Shown: piece by piece, positions 59,947 to 64,000 of the stretch
Numbering within the stretch: position 1 is the stretch's first letter
Layout: every line of letters starts with the position of its first letter
Source: Streptomyces sp. NBC_01775
GTDB taxonomy: Bacteria; Actinomycetota; Actinomycetes; Streptomycetales; Streptomycetaceae
Length of the DNA: 64,000 nt
NCBI RefSeq assembly: GCF_035917675.1
Contig: NZ_CP109104.1
Span: 5,394,001 to 5,458,000, forward strand
Direction of reading: 5' to 3'
Translations under genes and position numbers: made by a program
The notes under the pieces: generated by a model
Told to the model about the DNA's origin: nothing
Database searches by the model: none
Seen by the model: the letters and a program-made list of their open reading frames with translations, nothing else

Positions 59947-60456
59947 ATGAGCAGCCCCCAGCAGCAGCACCTCACGCACGTCGACGCGTCCGGGGCTGCC
60001 CGGATGGTCGATGTTTCCGCCAAGGACGTGACGGCGAGGACAGCCCGGGCCACGGGACGCGTGCTGGTGTCGTCCCACGTCATCGAGCTGCTCAGGGGCG
60101 AGGGGATGCCCAAGGGGGACGCGCTCGCCACCGCCAGGATCGCCGGGATCATGGGCGCCAAGAAGACGCCCGAACTGATCCCCCTGTGCCATCCCCTCGC
60201 GGTATCCGGTGCGAAGGTCGACCTCGCGGTTGCCGACGACGCCGTGGAGATCACCGCCCAGGTGAAGACCACCGACCGCACCGGCGTCGAAATGGAAGCC
60301 CTCACGGCGGTTACGGTCGCCGCTTTGACGGTCATCGACATGGTGAAGGCCGTCGACAAGTCGGCGACCATCACGGATGTACGAGTGGAGGAGAAGACCG
60401 GCGGGAAGTCGGGAGACTGGACACGGGAACTCCCGGCGGACGAGGAGGACGCGTGA
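59947..60456 (+). CDS. moaC: cyclic pyranopterin monophosphate synthase
   Basis: 169 aa. LTHVDASGAARMVDVSAKDV, ARIAGIMGAKKTPELIPLCH (active-site region), PLAVSGAKVDLAV, TDRTGVEMEALTAVTVAALT and VIDMVKAVDKSATITDVRVE are the MoaC hallmarks. Carries out the second step of molybdenum-cofactor synthesis. CCGGGAGAACG precedes the ATG. The next gene's GTG overlaps its stop (GTGA). Confidence 0.94.
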   Translation: MSSPQQQHLTHVDASGAARMVDVSAKDVTARTARATGRVLVSSHVIELLRGEGMPKGDALATARIAGIMGAKKTPELIPLCHPLAVSGAKVDLAVADDAVEITAQVKTTDRTGVEMEALTAVTVAALTVIDMVKAVDKSATITDVRVEEKTGGKSGDWTRELPADEEDA

Positions 60457-61127
60457 GCGGTCCCGACCAGCACCAGCCCGATCGGCGCCAGCCCCGCCAC
60501 GACGGCCACGGGCAGCCGCAGGCCGGTCACGGCGAGCAGGGGCGGCGCCTGCCCGTGGCCGCCGCACACCGCGCCTTGGCCGTCACCGCCTCCAACCGCG
60601 CCTCCGCCGGCGTCTACGCGGACAAAGGCGGCCCTCTTCTTGTCGAAGGTCTGACAGAGATGGGCTTCGTCGCGGAGGGCCCAACGGTCGTACCGGATGG
60701 TGAGCCGGTCCAAAAGGCGCTCCGGGAGGCGGTCGAGGCCGGATACGCCGTCGTCCTCACCACAGGCGGCACCGGAATCTCGCCCACCGACCGCACTCCC
60801 GAGATGACCCGCGCCGTCCTGGACTATGAGATCCCCGGAATTCCGGAGGCCATCCGGGCACAGGGCCTCGCCAAGGTGCCCACGGCCGCACTCTCCCGCG
60901 GCACGGCAGGCGTGGCGGGCCGCACTCTCATCGTCAATCTGCCCGGCTCCACGGGCGGCGTCCGCGATGGACTGGCCGTTCTGGCACGCCTGTTGCGGCA
61001 CGCCGTCGACCAGATCCACGGCGGCGACCATCCGGCTGAACCGAGCCGCTCCGCCGGGCCAAGGCATCCGGTTGAGCCGAGCGCTCCCCTGGAGCCCGGC
61101 GAACCCAGAGGGGACGACCCCCGCTGA
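60453..61127 (+). CDS. mogA: molybdopterin adenylyltransferase (MogA/MoaB family)
   Basis: 224 aa from GTG at 60453 (GAGGAGG upstream). A His/Gln/Arg-rich N-terminal extension of about 40 residues precedes the MoCF domain: ALAVTASNRASAGVYADKGG, VVLTTGGTGISPTDRTPEMT, YEIPGIPEAIRAQGLAKVPT, ALSRGTAGVAGRTLIVNLPG with STGGVRDGL. The tail is Pro/Glu-rich. It activates molybdopterin by adenylation. Starts and stops overlap on both sides (moaC, GNAT gene). Confidence 0.9.
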   Translation: MSGPDQHQPDRRQPRHDGHGQPQAGHGEQGRRLPVAAAHRALAVTASNRASAGVYADKGGPLLVEGLTEMGFVAEGPTVVPDGEPVQKALREAVEAGYAVVLTTGGTGISPTDRTPEMTRAVLDYEIPGIPEAIRAQGLAKVPTAALSRGTAGVAGRTLIVNLPGSTGGVRDGLAVLARLLRHAVDQIHGGDHPAEPSRSAGPRHPVEPSAPLEPGEPRGDDPR

Positions 61128-61753
61128 ACGCACCGTGGCCTGCCGAGCTGGCGGACGGCCCCACAGCCCTCCGTCCTATAAGGCTGCGCGACCAGCGTGC
61201 CTGGCGCGACGTCAATCAGCGCAACCGCGACTGGCTGCGCCCCTGGGAGGCCACGATCCCGCCGACCCCGCCCGGCCAGCTGCCCCCGCGGCGCCCCACC
61301 TACCGCCAGATGGTCCGCCATCTGCGCGGCGAGGCACAGGCCGGCCGGATGCTGCCCTTTGTCATCGAGTACGAGGGGCAGCTGGCCGGCCAGCTGACGG
61401 TCGCCGGAATCACCTGGGGATCGATGTGTTCGGGCCATATCGGATACTGGATCGACCGCGCCGTCGCCGGCCGGGGCGTCATGCCGACGGCTGTCGCGCT
61501 CGCCGTCGACCACTGTTTCCGCTCCGTCGGGCTGCACCGTATCGAGATCTGTATCCGCCCGGAGAACGCTCCGAGCCGTCGCGTCGTGGAGAAACTCGGC
61601 TTCAGGGAAGAGGGCACCCGCCCGCGTTATCTCCACATCGACGGTGCCTGGCGCGACCACCTGGTGTTCGCCCTCACGGCGGAGGAAGTACCGGAAGGGC
61701 TGCTTACGCGCTGGCACAGGGCGAGTCCCGGACGCTCAACGGAAATAAAATAA
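61124..61753 (+). CDS. GNAT N-acetyltransferase, RimJ-like, apparent CTG start
   Basis: 209 aa if begun at CTG 61124, which overlaps the mogA stop as CTGA and has GAGGGGA upstream. It gives (M)NAPWPAELADGPTALRPIRL, the expected family N-terminus; the next in-frame ATG (61310) would lose the first third of the fold. GNAT features: WGSMCSGHIGYWIDRAVAGR (acetyl-CoA binding strand and loop), GVMPTAVALAVDHCFRSVGL, HRIEICIRPENAPSRRVVEK with LGFREEGTRPRYLHIDG. Its mycobacterial counterpart in the same order is rimJ. It likely acetylates protein N-termini. Confidence 0.85.
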   Translation: MNAPWPAELADGPTALRPIRLRDQRAWRDVNQRNRDWLRPWEATIPPTPPGQLPPRRPTYRQMVRHLRGEAQAGRMLPFVIEYEGQLAGQLTVAGITWGSMCSGHIGYWIDRAVAGRGVMPTAVALAVDHCFRSVGLHRIEICIRPENAPSRRVVEKLGFREEGTRPRYLHIDGAWRDHLVFALTAEEVPEGLLTRWHRASPGRSTEIK

Positions 61754-61919
61754 ATGTTCGATATTGAGCACTGAACGGTCTCACCCCGGCCATTAATCGG
61801 CCACATTTCGCGTTGTGTAGCTCAGCAATCACAAAAAAAGTTGGAGAGATCAGCCAGATCGTGCGACACACCGCAGTATTTGGCAGATGGGCTCATGCAA
61901 TCCCCTCTACCGTGTGAGG

Positions 61920-63587
61920 GTGAGCAGCAGTGGCCTCATCTACGCAGTCATCGTCGGGGCCTGGGCCGCCTACTTGGTGCCGATGTGGCTTCGCCGGCAG
62001 GACGAGTTGAACGAAGCCCGTCCGACGGAACGCTTCAGCACCGCTATCCGGCTGTTGTCCGGCAAGGCCGGGATGGAGCGTCGGTACGCGAAGGACGCGG
62101 AGCGGCGCGAGGCGCGCGAAGCGCGTGAGACCGACGACCCGCCCGCGCCGGGAGCGCACGCCGGGTCCGGAGCCGGACGGAGCGGACCGGCCGAGCCCGA
62201 CGGCTACGACGATGACGCGCACCGGAGAGACCCGGACGCCGCCGAGGAGGCAGTGGACGTCCGGGGATTCGCCGACCCCAAGACCATGGTCAGCGCGCTC
62301 GGCTCCGAGATGCCGACCGAGGTACGCGCATACCGCCCGGTCGAACGTCACGGCCGCGCTGCCGAGCCCGGCGCGGGTGACTCGCGGGGACAGCAGCGCC
62401 GCCAGGAGGTGCGTGAGCGCGGGGACGTGGCCGAGCGCCGCTCCGCGCGGGGGCAGCGCGAGGCACGGGATCAGCGCAGGCCGCACGACCCGCACGGCGA
62501 GTACGGCTCGCATGCGGAACGCGGCGATGTGCGGAGAGCGCCGGACGGGTCGCACGGCTCGTACGCGTCTCCGGACGGGGCGCACGGCGCCTACGAAGAG
62601 CCCGGCGCCGGGCAGGGCCAGCTGGGGCGCGAGCAGGCCGCCCCGGGTGCTGTCCGTGACCAGGCGCCCTCCGGAGCGGAAGCGCGCGCTGCGGCGCTGG
62701 ACGCCAAGCGTGCCAAGCAGGCCAAGCGCGCCAGACTGCTGGCCCGGCGGCGGCGCACGACCATGCTCCTCTTCCTGGGCTTCACCGCCGGTGCCGTCGT
62801 CGCGGCCGTCGGCGGACTCGCGCTGCTGTGGGTGCCCGCCGTGCCCGCGGTGCTGCTGAGCGCCTACATCGCCCATCTCCGGGGCCAGGAACGCCGTCGG
62901 TTCGCCTTCACCATGGACCGTCAGCGCGCCGAGGCCGCGGCCCGCCTGCTGCGCGAGCGCAGACCCCCAGGCGGCGGAGCACCGGCCCCCTCCGGCCGAC
63001 GCCAGGCCCCGCAGTACGAGGTGGAGGCCGGCCCGGAAACCGAGCCCGGCAGAGACGGACACGTCGTACGGACCGGCCGGGGCGAGGCCCGGGACGCTCG
63101 TGACGGCTTTGTCGCACCGGATGAAGCATCGAATGCCCGGCAAGGCCCGCACGGAGAGGCCCGTCGTGAGGCTGCTCCGGATGAAGCACAAGAACGGCGG
63201 GCCCGCGCCAGGGCCGAGGAGCAGGAGGCCGCCGAGCGGCGCGCGCTCGTAGAGCAGACCGACCACGCCGAGTGGGTCGACCAGCAGCGCGCACGGGACC
63301 GTGAGAACGCGGAGGGCGAGGGCTGGGAGCCCGTTCCCGTGCCCCTGCCGACCTATGTGAGCGCCCCGGTCGCGCCCCGCACCACCCGCGGAGTCGACCT
63401 GGAGGCCCCGGACGCGTGGAGCTCGGCCCGCTCCAGCACCGTCCCGGCGGCCGAGCAGTCGCCCACCACCCCTGACCAGACCGAATCCGAGCAGGCCCAC
63501 CGCCCCCGCCGCACCCGCGACCGGAGCCGGACCCCCCTCTTCGACCAGTACGAGGAAGAGGACCGCCCCCGCGCCGCCAACGAGTGA
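61920..63587 (+). CDS. sepX: divisome membrane protein SepX/GlpR
   Basis: 555 aa from GTG at 61920, giving (M)SSSGLIYAVIVGAWAAYLVP, then MWLRRQDELNEARPTERFST, the hallmark of SepX/GlpR. An N-terminal membrane helix is followed by a long Arg/Glu-rich disordered stretch with GSHGS/DGAHG repeats (about 60-260). A hydrophobic pair (TMLLFLGFTAGAVVAAVGGL, LLWVPAVPAVLLSAYIAHL) comes next, and a second disordered tail. In Streptomyces SepX supports FtsZ-ring stability and septation; in Corynebacterium GlpR is the membrane receptor of Glp. It follows the moco genes in one direction. Confidence 0.85.
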   Translation: MSSSGLIYAVIVGAWAAYLVPMWLRRQDELNEARPTERFSTAIRLLSGKAGMERRYAKDAERREAREARETDDPPAPGAHAGSGAGRSGPAEPDGYDDDAHRRDPDAAEEAVDVRGFADPKTMVSALGSEMPTEVRAYRPVERHGRAAEPGAGDSRGQQRRQEVRERGDVAERRSARGQREARDQRRPHDPHGEYGSHAERGDVRRAPDGSHGSYASPDGAHGAYEEPGAGQGQLGREQAAPGAVRDQAPSGAEARAAALDAKRAKQAKRARLLARRRRTTMLLFLGFTAGAVVAAVGGLALLWVPAVPAVLLSAYIAHLRGQERRRFAFTMDRQRAEAAARLLRERRPPGGGAPAPSGRRQAPQYEVEAGPETEPGRDGHVVRTGRGEARDARDGFVAPDEASNARQGPHGEARREAAPDEAQERRARARAEEQEAAERRALVEQTDHAEWVDQQRARDRENAEGEGWEPVPVPLPTYVSAPVAPRTTRGVDLEAPDAWSSARSSTVPAAEQSPTTPDQTESEQAHRPRRTRDRSRTPLFDQYEEEDRPRAANE

Positions 63588-63660
63588 TCGCCCCTGTGAC
63601 CAGCACAGGAACGGATTTCCTCACGGCCCGACCAGGATGCTAAGGTTTCACACGTCGCAA

Positions 63661-63734
63661 GGGCCTGTGGCGCAGTCCGGTAGCGCATCTCGTTCGCAAC
63701 GAGAGGGTCAGGGGTTCAAATCCCCTCAGGTCCA
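63661..63734 (+). tRNA. tRNA-Ala(CGC)
   Basis: Complete cloverleaf: acceptor GGGCCTG/CAGGTCC, D arm GCGC/GCGC, anticodon stem TCTCG/CGAGA with loop TTCGCAA (anticodon CGC), T arm AGGGG/CCCCT, discriminator A. CCA is not encoded. Confidence 0.95.
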
Positions 63735-64000
63735 CCGCACGACCGTTCTTGAGTTCGCTCGGGAGCGGTTCACGAGATCCCGCTGATCTTCATGATCGGT
63801 CGGGATCTTCGTCGTTTCCGGGGTCTGTTCGACGGCGTTCGGGGTGGGAGATGAGGTCCGTCGAGGGTCTGGTCGGCCCGGCCCGGCCGGGGCGGTGCAG
63901 GGTGTTGTGCGCATCGCAAGGTGCCCCGGGGGCCCGGGGCTGGTGGTGGCGGTCTGCGGTTGTTGTGTCTGCTCAGGGTTTGGCGGGTTGCCGTGGGGGT
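63735..64000. other. region after tRNA-Ala, no gene seen
   Basis: No supported coding region up to the window edge. A G/T-rich stretch near the end (ggtggtggcggtctgcggtt) follows a loosely repeated tgatcggtcgggatcttc segment. tRNA 3' flanks are frequent insertion sites, but no repeat of the tRNA end is visible inside the window. Confidence 0.4.

Noticed and set aside
57613..60567. Long minus-strand frame over galU, moeA and moaC
   Set aside because: Opposes three conserved enzymes in operon order; no ribosome site or domain.

Overview
The window is high-GC chromosomal DNA of a Streptomyces-type actinomycete. The evidence is strong G/C third-position bias, GTG/TTG/CTG starts, GGAGG-type ribosome sites, and a gene set typical of the genus: hrdD, an fruRKA operon, DUF5709- and LPFR-type small proteins, SepX/GlpR, and a pSAM2-like integrative element.

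Left part (1-16.2 kb): an eroded accessory region. Intact genes are an SDR oxidoreductase, a 'plasmid stabilization' small basic protein, a FUSC exporter, an Orn/Lys/Arg-type PLP decarboxylase, a HAD phosphatase, an acidic DUF5709-like protein, a 42-aa LPFR-type protein, an Asp/Glu-racemase-family enzyme and a pyruvate-oxidase-like ThDP enzyme. Between them lie gene wrecks: an integrase fragment, NAD-formate dehydrogenase, cytochrome P450, a second SDR copy and an enolase-superfamily gene. A large FAD/Fe-S oxidoreductase keeps an open frame but lacks an internal segment of its FAD domain.

Mobile part (16.2-27.9 kb): an 11.2-kb actinomycete integrative and conjugative element (AICE) lies between 43-bp direct repeats made of the 3' part of a tRNA-Arg(CCU) gene. 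The intact tRNA is at the right end. Gene order matches pSAM2: Nudix (Pif-like), GntR (KorSA-like), SCO3933-family regulator, FtsK/TraB translocase, spread proteins, replication initiator, xis, int. A small HATPase/114-aa cassette and two hypothetical genes are extra cargo. The integrase has a 1-base frameshift before its catalytic H-x-x-R, H and Y residues, and the replication initiator seems to start with ATC, so the element looks stranded unless these are sequence errors. Left of the left repeat is the C-terminus of another integrase with its terminator, the remnant of an older element at the same site.

Scar zone (28.1-34.1 kb): a nuclease-like gene broken by a 22-bp duplication and a frameshift, a frameshifted serine recombinase with a perfect 28-bp palindrome upstream, an NmrA-like reductase with a divergent HxlR regulator, a Tn3-family transposase tail, a DUF6228 gene, a secreted trypsin-like protease and several short tandem repeat arrays.

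Right part (34.2-64 kb): conserved core. It holds a Tat-exported GH3 beta-N-acetylhexosaminidase, WrbA, TetR plus a DHA2-type MFS pump, hrdD with a textbook SigR promoter, fruR-fruK-fruA, a P1 peptidase, mscL, a SAF-domain protein, MTA phosphorylase, an FmdB/Ruc-like zinc-ribbon protein under a CIRCE element, an MFS transporter, a K+/H+ antiporter, penicillin acylase, 5-formyl-THF cyclo-ligase, galU, moeA/glp, moaC, mogA, a RimJ-like GNAT, sepX/glpR and tRNA-Ala(CGC). The galU-moeA-rimJ-glpR order with mscL and the FmdB gene close by recalls the mycobacterial Rv0985c-Rv0996 neighbourhood.
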